This document shows positions 55,772 through 64,000 of a DNA stretch of 64,000 nt, one piece after another. The notes under the pieces were generated by a model, which worked only from the letters and a program-made list of their open reading frames with translations, ran no database searches and was not told the origin of the DNA. The DNA is from Homarus americanus (taxonomy: Eukaryota; Arthropoda; Malacostraca; Decapoda; Nephropidae): the NCBI RefSeq assembly GCF_018991925.1, contig NW_024722158.1, positions 4,118,599-4,182,598 on the forward strand, read 5' to 3'. The first letter of the stretch is position 1, and each line of letters starts with the position of its first letter. The translations under genes and the position numbers were made by a program.

Positions 55772-55773
<2 letters not shown>

Positions 55774-56127
55774 GCAAGGTTATCATCGACCCGGTAACAA
55801 GATTGAACAAGTTCACTCCCATTGAGCCGTACACTTTGCAAACTCCGGCCCGGCCTCTCCGTCTCACAAGGACACCCGCACTCAAGCTGTTCCTCCCTCG
55901 TTGATGCCGTCTCGAGGCCACACCTTAAAGAACTGCTAATTCAAATACATATGAGAGTAGGTCATCAATTCTTGTCTTGAACCTAACCCAACCGTAACTT
56001 ACCATGACCGGAGGCGACCAGGTTAATTACCCTCACCTTTTTCCTCCTACCTGGGTCACTTGTGGCCAATTACGTCAGGTAGGTCCTCAAATTCCTCCAT
56101 CTGTCTTACCTCACCAGTTCCCTTTTA

Positions 56128-56530
56128 AGCCGACACTATAGGCTAGCCTTTATTCCAGCCGATACTATAGGCTAGCCTTTATTCCAGCCGATACTATAGG
56201 CTAGCCTTTATTCCAGTAGAGACTATAGGCTAGCCTTTATTCCAGCCGATACTATAGGCTAGCCTTTATTCCAGTAGAGACTATAGGCTAGCCTTTATTC
56301 CAGCCGATACTATAGGCTAGCCTTTATTCCAGTAGAGACTATAGGCTAGCCTTTATTCCAGCCGATACTATAGGCTAGCCTTTATTCCAGTAGAGACTAT
56401 AGGCTAGCCTTTATTCCAGCCGATACTATAGGCTAGCCTTTATTCCAGCAGATACTATAGGCTAGCCTTTATTCCAGCCGATACTATAAGCTAGCCTTTA
56501 TTCCAGCAGATACTATAGGCTAGCCTTTAC
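56128..56530. repeat. 29 bp minisatellite, 14 copies, alternating subtypes
   Basis: Common part ACTATAGGCTAGCCTTTATT plus CCAG, followed by CCGAT, TAGAG or CAGAT. From the third unit the order is A B A B A B A B A C A C, where A has CCGATAC, B has TAGAGAC and C has CAGATAC. Confidence 0.97.
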
Positions 56531-56769
56531 TCCTCCCTCCATCATTGATAAACTCCCAAGCAATATAAGATTTTTTTTTCAATGGTGAAAGTCCATAGAC
56601 TCCAGGAGGTGGGGCGTCACTGTCTTCCCTCTCGTTTCTGTTTATCACAAGACATTTGGAGATAGTTGGTGTGTGTCCGTCATAGTGAGAGAGTGAGAGA
56701 GAGAGAGAGTCTTCGTTCAACCCCTTGTATAATGTGATGACCGCGAGTAAGGTGTTACTGTAGCCATGA

Positions 56770-56825
56770 ATGTTAGGTTAGGTTCATGAGGTAAGGTAAG
56801 GGAAGGGAAGGTTAGGTTAGGTTTG
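56770..56825. repeat. TTAGG-type block
   Basis: GTTAGGTTAGGTTC, then GGTAAGG words and GGTTAGGTTAGGTTT. Confidence 0.7.
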
Positions 56826-56957
56826 CATCTGTTTTTAATCATCAGGTGAAATAAGCAGGTGTCTAATCTTATTAAAAAAACGCTAACGTGACCACAAATG
56901 AACTCCTGTCACCACACTCCCTTCATCAGATAGATACACCGTCCCGAGAGAATACAG

Positions 56958-57030
56958 TGGGGGTAGTGAGGGAGGAGCCATCGTTATTGAGGGAGGAGCC
57001 ATCGTTAGTGAGGGAGGAGCCATCGTTAGT
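56958..57030. repeat. 25 bp minisatellite, three copies
   Basis: The unit is AGTGAGGGAGGAGCCATCGT plus TANTG. Confidence 0.93.
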
Positions 57031-57119
57031 GCTTCGTCTGTTCATATTACCGGTTCGTCAACGATGATTGTACAAAGACGAAGATATAATCAAGTTGACG
57101 CCGAACAGACCCACCCCAC

Positions 57120-57485
57120 GCACTCTACTACACCCACACCCTTACACCTTGTACTACACCTTACACCCGCACCCTCTACTACACAGTATACCCACACCCT
57201 CTACTACACCCACTACTACACCCACTGTGGCTCTTAAATAAGGGATTTTACAGTGTATCACAACAGGCAAACAGATGCGTCAAAAGTTATCTCTATAATA
57301 GTTTTTGCATGATATTAGATTAGATTAGGTTAGGTTAGGTTAAGTAAGTTAAGTTAGGTTAGGTTATCATCCTCATCATCTTCCATCTCTATATTAGCCT
57401 CATCTCCACCACCACCACCATTATCACCTCTCCACCACTACCACCACCATCACCTCTCCACCACTACCACCACCATCACCTCTTA
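57120..57485. repeat. CACACCC/CCACCACCA low-complexity with TTAGG block
   Basis: 57120-57230 has CTACTACACCCACACCCT copies. 57318-57366 is a clean TTAGG-type block. 57393-57485 has three copies of a 30 bp ACCACCACCATCACCTCTCC unit. Confidence 0.82.
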
Positions 57486-57577
57486 ATAGCCCCTCGATCA
57501 GACCCGCCATATTCACTGCAGTATTCGTCAGTTCTCATAATTGCCTCGTTAGTATTGCCTCGCCTGAATCAACACTC

Positions 57578-57585
57578 TGACGTCA
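57578..57585. promoter_or_regulatory. consensus CRE palindrome TGACGTCA
   Basis: Lies in a short CpG-containing stretch (57530-57660) with an inverted CCAAT word at about 57648. No transcript start can be assigned. Confidence 0.25.
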
Positions 57586-57696
57586 CAGCCTCGCATAATC
57601 TCGCAATATCTCGCGGCGTGACGGTCAACACCACGACCATTATAGCCCATTGGGTGGTTGTATTAAGTCATGTTTTTCCTCCAGAATACATGTATA

Positions 57697-57825
57697 CAGT
57701 GAAACCTCCATTTAACGGACAACACTATATGGAGAAGAAAGACCGAGGGTTCGTAACTGTGACACCTCCATCTAATAAACTATAAAGGTGAAAAGTCTAT
57801 TATATCGAGGGTCCGTTAGATGAAG
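57697..57825. mobile_element. pogo/Tigger-like miniature element, right end damaged
   Basis: The left end is TA|CAGTGAAACCTCCATTTAAC GGAC. The right side retains ATATCGAGGGTCCGTTAGAT but not the outer GGTTTCACTG. Internal sequence includes an extra CACCTCCATCTAA copy of the end word. Confidence 0.65.
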
Positions 57826-58269
57826 AGAGAAATGAACAATTATTTTTAACATCCACAAAATTACTAAAAAGAAAATTTAGTTTACAAAACTGAACAAATC
57901 AATTATTTATCTTAGGTGAGAAAATGGTTAAGAATTTACTAGAAACTTTGATAAGTGAAGAAACGAATTAATTTTTACCAGGAACATTATAATTATCATC
58001 AAGACGCAACCACAGGTGAGACTAATTAATTATTAATTTGACCTCACACTCACACACACACACACACACACGTGACAAAAAATTTAATAATTATTCAACA
58101 GATTGACGTATAAAAAATAAATAAAAAATAAAAACGACTTAAAAAAATTTAATAAAAAATAAAATCACCTACAACTTCCACACCTGGACTTTTAACTATT
58201 GTTGACGCCAACTGTTGTACATAAAAGAGGGGAAGACAATCACAATAGAATATAAAGGGCAGTTTGACA

Positions 58270-58612
58270 GTGGACAAGCCTCACCACTACCATCACTACC
58301 TCTTCACCACCACCATCACTACTACCATTACCATCACTACCACCTCACCACCACTACCCCCCCCCACCATCACTACCACCATTACCATCACTACCACCTC
58401 ACTCCCCCACCACCATCACTACTACCATTACCATCACTACCACCTCACCACCACTACCCCCCACCATCACTACCACCATTACCATCACTACCACCTCACC
58501 ACCACTGCCCCCCCCACCACTATCACACTACCCCGCTACCCCTACCAGAACCGCCATCACCCTCCCCCACTACCCTCACCAACACCACCACCACTACCAC
58601 ACTTCCACCACC
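58270..58612. repeat. ACC/CAT trinucleotide-type repeat with about 60 bp higher order
   Basis: CATCACTACCACCATTACCA words. A longer unit ending CACCTCACCACCACTACCCC recurs about four times. His/Thr/Pro open frames are artefacts. Confidence 0.92.
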
Positions 58613-58710
58613 CTTTATTCAATACACTCCTATATAAAAGCATTAAACACACACACACACACGTATTTGAACCAAAGAGATGAAAATACACACACACATA
58701 TGTATATATG

Positions 58711-58853
<143 letters not shown>

Positions 58854-58931
58854 TGAGTTATGTGACGTTATTTTGTACCATACACTTTTTATTAAATTTG
58901 TTTGTTGATAATTTTCACCGAGTTGGCTGTA

Positions 58932-59077
58932 CAGTGAAACCTCCATATAACGGAGTGAAACCTCTATATAACGGACTTCTTTCCATATTAATAACTAGTG
59001 ATGGGGGGTCACATTTAACGAACCCTCGATATATAGGACGTTTCTCTCCTATAGTCCGTTAAATAGAGGTTTCACTG
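58932..59077. mobile_element. complete pogo/Tigger-like miniature inverted-repeat element
   Basis: 146 bp with TIRs CAGTGAAACCTCCATATAAC GGA and, at the right, TCCGTTAAATAGAGGTTTCA CTG, flanked by TA on both sides (58930-58931 and 59078-59079). The left TIR is followed by a second tandem copy (TGAAACCTCTATATAACGGA). No coding capacity: a non-autonomous element that would depend on a Tc1/mariner-superfamily transposase. Confidence 0.82.
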
Positions 59078-59141
59078 TATTTGTTCCCACACACGAGATT
59101 ATCAAGTTTATTTTTAATTAATTCCCTCGGATTTTGTTTTC

Positions 59142-59146
<5 letters not shown>

Positions 59147-59195
<49 letters not shown>
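59147..59195. repeat. (CA)n microsatellite
   Basis: About 24 perfect units. 59200-60000 after it is AT-rich, with a CCCTCCCTC patch at 59565-59680, a TACA-rich patch at 59780-59910 and no supported gene. Confidence 0.97.
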
Positions 59196-59199
<4 letters not shown>

Positions 59200-60016
59200 T
59201 TAACTCCCGAAAGATAAGCCGAATGAAAAATATAAATTAAAAACAAATACCAAAAATGTCAAATAAAATAAACTAAAATATCATCAGCTGGTGGTCTTTT
59301 ATTTCTCTTTTTTCTTTGTACTTTTCTTAATCTTTTATTTATACTTGACGTCACTACATAAAAATACCATAACAGATAGAGAAGATTTTTTATTTATTTA
59401 TTGTTTTTAGTGAAGGTTTTTGTGTGTTTTTAGTGACGGTTTTTATTTGTGGTTTAAAAAAAAAAATTTCACCCCCTACGATATCTTAATTTACCCAACG
59501 TTCACCCAGTCGTCTCTCGGTCCATCACTCCTGAATAATTGTTTTCCAGTTAGGAGACAAAGAGACTATCCCTCCCTCCCTGCCCTCCTATCCCTTCCTG
59601 ACCCCCTCCCTCCCTCCCTGACCCCTTCCCTCCTTCTCTCCCTGCCCCCTCCCTACTCCCCCGCCCTCCCTGCCCCCCCCAACAAAGAGAATGCTCGGGT
59701 TTCGTTTTTTCTCCTCTATTAGTTTATTGACTTCATCCAAATATTGTGATATGAAACAGCAGAGACGAGCGTCATGATAGGCGACGTCATATATACATAC
59801 ATGCACACATACTACATACAAACATACATACATTCATATATACATAAATTCATCCATACATACATACATAAATTTATACACACATAAATTCATACATAAT
59901 ACATATATAATCAATAAGTGAAATAAACTGGAGGAATCTAACCTTCATCTCAACCTGAAAAAAATGCATAAAATATATACACACAAATTTAACAAACACT
60001 CACATGACTGTAGGTA

Positions 60017-60082
60017 GGCGGAGGGACCTCATGGCCCTCCCTCACCCCGGGCGGAGGGACCTCATGGCCCTCCCTCACCCAG
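60017..60082 (-). repeat. 33 bp direct repeat copying a splice donor
   Basis: Two copies of GGCGGAGGGACCTCATGGCC plus CTCCCTCACCC. On the minus strand each contains GG|GTGAGGGAGG. Confidence 0.92.
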
Positions 60083-60149
60083 GGCAGAGTGACACCATTA
60101 GCTTGAGTGGCCACCTGACACCTCCACCTATACCGGCTGTGCTCGCTAC
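60079..60149 (-). CDS. candidate internal exon with duplicated donor
   Basis: On the minus strand the acceptor is GCTCTTGTCCCCCAG and the donor CCTGG|GTGAGG. Two bases complete a codon, then SEHSRYRWRCQVATQANGVT and LPW follow, leaving in phase 0. The donor is repeated 33 bp downstream in the same open frame; using the second copy would add 11 residues (VREGHEVPPPG). Codon content differs from the AT-rich flanks. It is phase-compatible with 51283-51404 as the next exon. No family is recognised. Confidence 0.32.
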
Positions 60150-60159
60150 CTGGGGGACA

Positions 60160-61015
60160 AGAGCGGCTATAATAATAATGATAATGAGAAGATAATGAGA
60201 AGATGATGATGATATTAACAACGAAAATAATAACAAGAGACATAATAAATAGGTTAATAATTAATACACGAGATAATAATGAGAAGGGAGATAATGAAAA
60301 GGTTAATAGTGACGAAAATTAAACAAAACAATGATGGGAATGATAAAAAAATATATAATAAACACGATAATAATAATACAAATTAACAAAAACGATAACA
60401 AAGACAATATTGACTAAAATAAATAGAATAATCAAATACTCGTAACAACAACAATGAAACAACCAAAAATTATATATCAAGTAAACAAAATCGATAATAA
60501 CAATGACACAAAAACAATAATCAGATAAAAACGCCAATAATAACAAGGAAAATATAATAATTACTTTACCACCATCATTCTCTAACCTTCCTTCTATCTT
60601 TTCCATCGAGTTGAAGGGAAAAATAATAGTCATCTGTGTGTCATTCATTACACAGACCCATCGCGGTGATTCCCATTGAGTGAAATAATGATCATTGTAA
60701 CCCGGATCTTTTAAAACTTTGTTCATTTGTCCTCACTGATCCTGCTGGGGGGGAGGGAGAGTGAGAGACCCCCACACACACACAACATCGCCCAGCAGAG
60801 GGAATTTCTTTGACAGGATTGGATGAAAGATTATAAATGGGGTGTGTAAAAGTTTCCCCGACCTCGAAAATATTCAAAACATGGGCTGTAATGATGACAA
60901 TATATATAACAATGATAATGAGAAGCGATAATTATGATACTGATAATGGCAATAATAATGACGATGATAATGAATACAACAATGACAATAATGATGATAA
61001 TGATGAGAGAGAGAA
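60160..61015. other. AT-rich ATAATGATGA-type low complexity, no supported gene
   Basis: 60160-60560 and 60890-61010 are dominated by AATAATAA, GATAATGA and AACAAT words. The interval between holds unique sequence. Confidence 0.6.
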
Positions 61016-61188
61016 CAGCTCCTATAATATTCTTAGCTATTCAGATTCTAAAACAGTAATATACTTTATACTTTTATCTGAAGAGCAAGGACGGTTCAGG
61101 TTAGACATTGCCGACAAACGATGATTAAAATAAAAATAAAGTTGCAGTAAAATTTCTCGGATGATTCCTCAGCCGGCTGGTACAACAA

Positions 61189-61214
61189 TGACCTTGACCT
61201 CTGACCTTTGACCC
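61189..61214 (-). promoter_or_regulatory. four-half-site nuclear-receptor element (DR1-DR1-DR0)
   Basis: On the minus strand: GGGTCA A AGGTCA G AGGTCA AGGTCA, four consecutive half-sites with one mismatch from AGGTCA. The last two also form TCAAGGTCA, the extended monomer site of Ftz-F1/NR5-type receptors. Binding is inferred from the motif only. Confidence 0.45.
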
Positions 61215-61344
61215 AGACACTGCAAAAGCCATTGGAAGTTCACTCTGTCCTTGGGGATGGGGGCCCGGGGGGTGGGGGAGTAACTTATATTATTCTGATC
61301 ATTGGCTCATGGGAACACAAGTTACAGTTCGAACATCAAGATTT

Positions 61345-61455
61345 TAACAGAGACAATCATTCTGACAGATGAGACATGTATTCTGACAAACAGGCATTTC
61401 AGCAGACACAGACAGGCATTCTAACAGACAGCTAGACAGACAGGCATTCCAACAA
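61345..61455. repeat. degenerate GACAGACAGGCATTCTAACA repeat
   Basis: About five imperfect units. Confidence 0.75.
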
Positions 61456-61775
61456 ACTGTGTCTCCGAGGGTAAAAGGATGCAAATGGCTCATCCTGGCT
61501 CTTGCAGTGTATAAATACCTTAACACTGCAAAAAAATAAGCTAGCGAATGAAATTAAATAATTATAGCTGCTGAAGCGATTAACACTTTGACACACAGCC
61601 TTTTTGTGATAGTTGAATGTTGCAAAACGGGAGAGAGAGAGAGAGAAATGTTGCATAATATAACCTTGAAAGTTAAAGGCGATTAATTACATTGCCATTC
61701 GCTGTTATAATAATGTATTGCTGCAATAAATAAACTAGATAGTGACACTTACCAACTGGAGTAGATGGGCGAGTG

Positions 61776-61895
61776 TGACGTTAGTTGAGAAAGAGATGCT
61801 TGGCTGTCATTTCAGAAGAGCTTGTTGGAACAGATGATTGAGCGTGACGTCAGTTGAAGAGCTTAGAGTACAGAAGAAGGTTGAGTGTGACGTCA
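61776..61895 (+). promoter_or_regulatory. cluster of three CRE-type motifs
   Basis: TGACGTTA at 61776-61783 and TGACGTCA at 61845-61852 and 61888-61895, each inside GAG(T/C)GTGACGT(C/T)AG(T/C)TG. The shared flanks suggest tandem duplication of one site, spaced 69 and 43 bp. Confidence 0.35.
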
Positions 61896-61899
61896 GCTG

Positions 61900-62525
61900 G
61901 ATCAAAGCTCTCGTGCCTGTAATAGAATGTCTAGATAAGTTTGAATTAACTTTGAATTAACAGATAAACACATTGCTACGCCATAATCTGTCATGGCTAA
62001 TAACTGTACGACATTTATTAACCTTGCGAGTGAAATTGCGAATCTAAAAGACCTACCAAGACGATTTATCAGTGGCAAATTCAGGGGTGACAGAGGACGG
62101 GGTGGGGGGGCTCACGTGGTGCCAATGACCCCCTCCCCCCACTTCTTAAGCGCCTTCCCCAGGTGGTCTCGCGGTGCCTCGACTTTTCTCATTAAAAAAC
62201 TTACCTGTCTTCTGATTATTATTACTGAAACTTGATTTAATTTTTACACGAAACACCAAAACCGCACATATTATTTTATTTTTCATATTTCATCGTCTCT
62301 TTCTCTCTATTTGCTGCTCCTCCTTCCATATCCCTCTCCTCCTCACCTTCTTCCCTCCCCTTCCCTTCCTCTACTTTTTTCATCCTCTCCCTTTCTGTAT
62401 TGCTACTGTTCCCTCTACACTCCTCCTCCTCCCATGCCCTCCCTCCCCCTTCAGGTAGCTTCCTTCACCATTTGTTGATTACGGTGCGTCCTGGCCATTT
62501 TGTGATTGGTTCCTGGACACCGTGG
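61900..62525. other. unique and pyrimidine-rich sequence, no supported gene
   Basis: 61900-62270 unique. 62290-62455 is CCTCCTCC/CTTTCT-rich. No exon recognised. Confidence 0.45.
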
Positions 62526-62527
62526 AG

Positions 62528-62635
62528 TGACTCACGACCATCCCATGACGAGGGAACGACCTTTAACCACGAGAGAATGACCATGAGAGGACGACCTTTT
62601 AACCACGAGGGGACGACCTTTAACCACAACAGTTC
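62528..62635. repeat. degenerate 20-22 bp array (GACGACCTTTAACCACGAGA)
   Basis: About five imperfect copies. Confidence 0.85.
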
Positions 62636-62764
62636 AAGAGTACCGTCACAATGTTCTCAGTGGCGGCTGAAGTGTGTGTAAGTATGCATGTGTGGAGCTG
62701 TAGACGAGAGCTACCTCCCTTAACTCTATCTTCCACCTCCCTTGCAAACATCATGTGATTCCTT

Positions 62765-62765
<1 letters not shown>

Positions 62766-62805
<40 letters not shown>

Positions 62806-62872
62806 CTTTTATGTATGTATGTGTTGTGTGTGTGTGTATCTTTTATGTATGTATGTGTTGTGTATGTGAAGG
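62766..62872. repeat. (GT)n with repeated TATCTTTTATGTATGTATGT tail
   Basis: A GT run at 62766-62802 followed by two copies of a roughly 36 bp unit that includes GTGTGTGTATCTTTTATG. 62875-63400 after it has a short (CAG)n at 62945-62959 and no supported gene. Confidence 0.93.
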
Positions 62873-63399
62873 TACACGCACGCAGTATCATCAGTCCAAT
62901 ACCTCCTCCCTTCCCCCCACCACCACCACAAGAATATCAGCATGCAGCAGCAGCAGCAGGAGGAGGATACCACACAAGATAACTCAGCCAACTTCACATA
63001 AGCCGGACTGCAGCAGTAAGTCCTCCTCCCTCCCCCACACACACACACCAATGGAACATCAAAGCCAACCATCCCACAAAACGGATCTATGACCGAGAGA
63101 TATCGTCCTCCTGGCTCTGGGTTAAGGTTTACGGATCTCACAGTTTTGCATTGTTGAGTTCTCCCTCCCCCTCACTCCCTCCCTCCGTCTTCTTCTACCC
63201 CCCTCACCCCGTAAAGAAAAATCTGCCGGTGGTGTAGAAACGCTTTTACCTGGGTCTCCTACGCAAATACTGAAACAAAGATGGAGGAGAATATGTAATG
63301 TGACTGTTTATCATATACTATAGAGAGAGAGAGGGTTCTCTCATCCTATAGGCTACCATATAGATATTTTTTGAGACCTCGACCACAAGCTCAATACTA

Positions 63400-63475
63400 A
63401 ACGAACCTAACCTATTCTAAACTAACCTAACCTATCCTAAACTAACCTAAACTATCCTAAGAAAACTTAATCTAA
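63400..63475. repeat. CCTAA-type block with 20 bp higher-order unit
   Basis: AACCTAACCTATCCTAAACT recurs three times, ending in AATCTAACC. Confidence 0.82.
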
Positions 63476-63610
63476 CCCCCCACCAGGTAGCATTAGGATA
63501 TATATAAACTTAATCAACAGGTGAAATGAGATGACTTGGGAAGGGAGGGGCGAGCTGGGTCAGGTCTAGTCAAGTTAAATCTTCAGGTGGATGTCAATCT
63601 TTTATAACAG

Positions 63611-63700
63611 GAAGGATTCACGACGACCTCTCTCCCTCCGAGTTCAATCACGCTAATGACTTCCCGGAGAGCAGAGGAGAGGACCTTACAAGACCAGCAG
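63611..63700 (+). CDS. candidate symmetric internal exon, unknown protein
   Basis: Acceptor CAATCTTTTATAACAG and donor CAGCAG|GTATAA. The 90 bases have phase 1 on both sides and read RIHDDLSPSEFNHANDFPES and then RGEDLTRPA, an acidic, hydrophilic peptide without low complexity. A symmetric phase-1 exon of a multiple of three could be a cassette exon. Neighbouring exons are not identified; the candidate at 46001-46288 leaves in phase 2 and so cannot join it directly. No family is recognised. Confidence 0.42.
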
Positions 63701-63787
63701 GTATAAGCCTTCAACACAGGTGAGAGGAGAGGTGATGTTAACTAATGACGAGCTGCTGCCAGGTGTAACGTCCTCCTCGTACTACTG

Positions 63788-63875
63788 AACAAACTCGATT
63801 TAACGGACTTTATAGGAGAGTACAGTCCGTTATATCGAGGTTTGTTGTGTGCGAAACCTCCATCTAACGTACTAA
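63788..63875. mobile_element. pogo/Tigger-like miniature element derivative
   Basis: AACAAACTCGATTTAACGGA and its inverted partner GTCCGTTATATCGAGGTTTG flank only about 14 bp, giving an almost perfect hairpin (63788-63846). A further end word, GCGAAACCTCCATCTAACGT, follows at 63851. The remaining bases to the window end are AT-rich. Confidence 0.6.
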
Positions 63876-64000
63876 AATTGTGAAAAGTAAATAAATAAAG
63901 ATGATATAAAATGAAAGAAAGACGAAATTATATGAATTAAATAAAAAAGGAATTAAATGGTTGAGAACAAATATAGACGAAATAAAATAAACAAACGCGA

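Noticed and set aside
55790..55904. Plus frame TLGKVIIDPVTRLNKFTPIE after a (CA)n
   Set aside because: A CA run is a poor polypyrimidine tract and no donor or partner exon was found.

Overview
The window is eukaryotic nuclear DNA, most likely from an arthropod and plausibly a decapod crustacean. This is inference from three signs: scattered degenerate blocks of the arthropod telomere-type pentanucleotide (CCTAA/TTAGG), extreme density of CA/GT, CT/GA, AT and ATT microsatellites with many 15-60 bp minisatellites, and short exons in long introns flanked by GT-AG sites. No bacterial-style operon, tRNA, rRNA or CRISPR array was seen. Most long open frames are translations of simple repeats and are not genes.

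Layout. 883-9066 (+) holds the 3' end of one convincing gene: four exons joined by phase-1 introns encode an EGF-like module and a cadherin-like module, then a stop codon. Its 5' part lies left of the window. 9.1-27 kb is intergenic or intronic DNA with many arrays, a 1.3 kb pyrimidine-rich strand that switches to purine (16.1-17.6 kb), and scattered single-exon candidates. 27.2-29.0 kb is a decayed Ty3/gypsy-type LTR retrotransposon with a complete 736 bp LTR. 30-46 kb is minisatellite-rich, with retroposon tails and a LINE 3' fragment (about 43 kb). 46.8-48.1 kb is a 5'-truncated, frameshifted hAT transposon copy. 49.4-49.9 kb is a second LINE 3' end. 50-64 kb holds more arrays, three clear pogo/Tigger-like miniature elements and further candidate exons.

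Candidate exons outside the cadherin-like gene rest on splice signals plus protein-like open frames seen by eye. They occur on both strands and cannot be joined into full genes. The best are 51283-51404 (-), 40116-40205 (-, terminal), 63611-63700 (+), 15087-15173 (-), 36960-37104 (+, terminal) and 46001-46288 (+, possible first coding exon). 60079-60149 (-) and 51283-51404 (-) have compatible phases and could be successive exons.

The most unusual theme is that several exon-intron boundaries are followed by short tandem arrays that copy the 5' splice site: 958-1136, 20177-20234, 51214-51285 and 60017-60082, plus an array of perfect CAG|GTAAGG units at 12853-13020. Other points worth a look are clusters of nuclear-receptor DR1 sites, octamer motifs and CRE motifs, a 14-copy array with alternating unit subtypes, and microsatellites that begin exactly at retroposon 3' ends.
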